6,372 bases of DNA. It comes from an uncultured Kiloniellales bacterium (lineage in GTDB: Bacteria > Pseudomonadota > Alphaproteobacteria > Kiloniellales > JAKSDN01). Below the pieces are notes generated by a model, which saw nothing but the letters and a program-made list of their open reading frames with translations, ran no database searches and was not told the origin of the DNA. Location of the stretch: contig CALJXB010000197.1 of assembly GCA_937974415.1 (NCBI GenBank), forward strand, positions 1-6,372, in the 5' to 3' direction. A program made the position numbers and the translations under genes. This document shows, piece by piece, positions 6,057 through 6,372 of this stretch. Each line of letters starts with the position of its first letter. Position 1 is the first letter of the stretch.

Positions 6057-6078
6057 GCCCGGCAAGCACGAGCCGGGC
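6057..6078. other. Intergenic hairpin GCCCGGC / GCCGGGC
   Basis: A perfect 7-bp GC-rich stem (6057-6063 with 6072-6078) and an 8-nt loop, just downstream of the 15-bp duplication. No T-run follows on either strand, so it is not a recognisable intrinsic terminator. Its role is unknown; such stems arise easily in GC-rich DNA. Confidence 0.35.
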
Positions 6079-6245
6079 TCGGGCCAATAATCGGGCGCCG
6101 TCGGTCGGCTGGCCGGGGTCGAATATTAGGGTTAATAGAAGTCGCGGGTCGTTGTTTAGATTAATTTTCGAACAATTCAATTAACCTAAGTTATCTGTTC
6201 CGAGCTTATTAATAAATTGATAGAAACCGGCCACATTTTATTTGT

Positions 6246-6372
6246 TCATTCATGTATTGTTAATCCATCCCGCTTAAATTTTCCCCTGCGGATGAGGGCT
6301 TGGAAAGCCTGCGGGAAGCGGTCCCGCAAGACCCAGGGAGTTCCGAATCCGATCGTCCTTATCTGTCGCCGA
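6246..6372. other. Right-edge open frames on both strands, gene identity unresolved
   Basis: GC-rich composition returns near 6285. On the minus strand a frame enters from the right edge and ends with TGA at 6246-6248 (41 residues, including TIGFGTPWVLRDRFPQAF). On the plus strand a frame open from 6264 gives DEGLESLREAVPQDPG and could start at TTG 6300 after GATGAGGG; a third frame starts at ATG 6292. Upstream on the plus strand TTGATA (6217-6222), a 16-nt spacer and TATTTG form a weak promoter. A perfect 7-bp stem with a 5-nt loop (6310-6328) lies within. I recognise no family, and one of these may be the end of a real gene that continues outside. Confidence 0.3.

Larger units (their letters stand above)
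5708..6245. other. Intergenic stretch without a convincing gene: AT-rich flanks around a GC-rich core
   Basis: About 540 bp. Bases 5730-5885 and 6120-6245 are strongly AT-rich with many TTAA and TTAAT words, unlike the rest of the window, while 5886-6118 is GC-rich again. The AT-rich part next to 5707 must hold the promoter of the EAL gene; one weak candidate on the minus strand is TTGATT, 17 nt, TATTTA (about 5766-5794). TACTATAGTA (5845-5854) is a perfect 10-bp palindrome. A 115-codon minus-strand frame (5833-6180) exists but begins with TTG, lacks a good Shine-Dalgarno and contains a repeat; I do not call it a gene. The core could be a decayed gene or foreign insert. Confidence 0.6.

Noticed and set aside
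5833..6180. 115-codon minus-strand frame in the intergenic region
   Set aside because: TTG start, weak Shine-Dalgarno, a repeat-encoded DCVAP duplication, mixed composition and no recognisable family; best treated as chance or decay.
5730..6285. CtrA binding sites (TTAA-N7-TTAA) in the AT-rich stretch
   Set aside because: Several TTAA words occur, but the pairs inspected had a 10-nt spacer or other wrong spacing, so none fits the N7 consensus.
6310..6328. 7-bp perfect hairpin at the right edge as a terminator or riboswitch
   Set aside because: No T-run on either side and it may lie within a coding frame; too short to assign to any RNA family.

Overview
The window looks like part of a GC-rich alphaproteobacterial chromosome, most likely a member of the Rhodospirillales or a neighbouring order. 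This is an inference from gene content, GC-rich codon use and the family style of the PHA proteins, not from a marker gene. It holds a polyhydroxyalkanoate (PHA/PHB) storage locus and, beside it, a cyclic-di-GMP signalling gene. There are no RNA genes, CRISPR arrays or complete mobile elements.

Layout. Positions 1-2875, minus strand, carry three PHA genes read right to left: a short PhaE-like synthase subunit (2381-2875), a class III-type PHA synthase PhaC (1318-2601) and an acetyl-CoA acetyltransferase PhaA (start at 1095, C-terminus cut by the window edge). The divergent gap 2876-3099 holds a near-consensus -10 box for phaE, a threefold 13-bp tandem repeat and a TGC/GCA-rich element. It is followed by phaR (3100-3729, plus strand), the PHA-responsive repressor. 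Positions 3730-3859 are a short convergent gap with a GC-rich stem-loop. Positions 3860-5707, minus strand, encode a 615-residue PAS-GGDEF-EAL protein whose GGDEF half looks catalytically dead and whose EAL half looks intact. Positions 5708-6372 hold no convincing complete gene: two AT-rich stretches flank a GC-rich block with a 15-bp tandem duplication, and ambiguous open frames run off the right edge.

How the genes work together. PhaA condenses two acetyl-CoA to acetoacetyl-CoA. A reductase (PhaB, not in this window) would reduce it, and PhaC with its PhaE-like partner would polymerise the 3-hydroxyacyl-CoA. PhaR should repress PHA genes when no polymer is present and be titrated off DNA by nascent granules. 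TGC/GCA inverted repeats upstream of phaA and phaR resemble operators described for PhaR in other alphaproteobacteria. The c-di-GMP protein is a neighbour; nothing in the sequence ties it to PHA.

The most unusual point is a 221-nt same-strand overlap between phaE and phaC. The coiled coil and basic tail of PhaE and the first 73 residues of PhaC are read from the same DNA in two frames, and the phaC start has a perfect Shine-Dalgarno sequence inside phaE. No wholly novel system was found.
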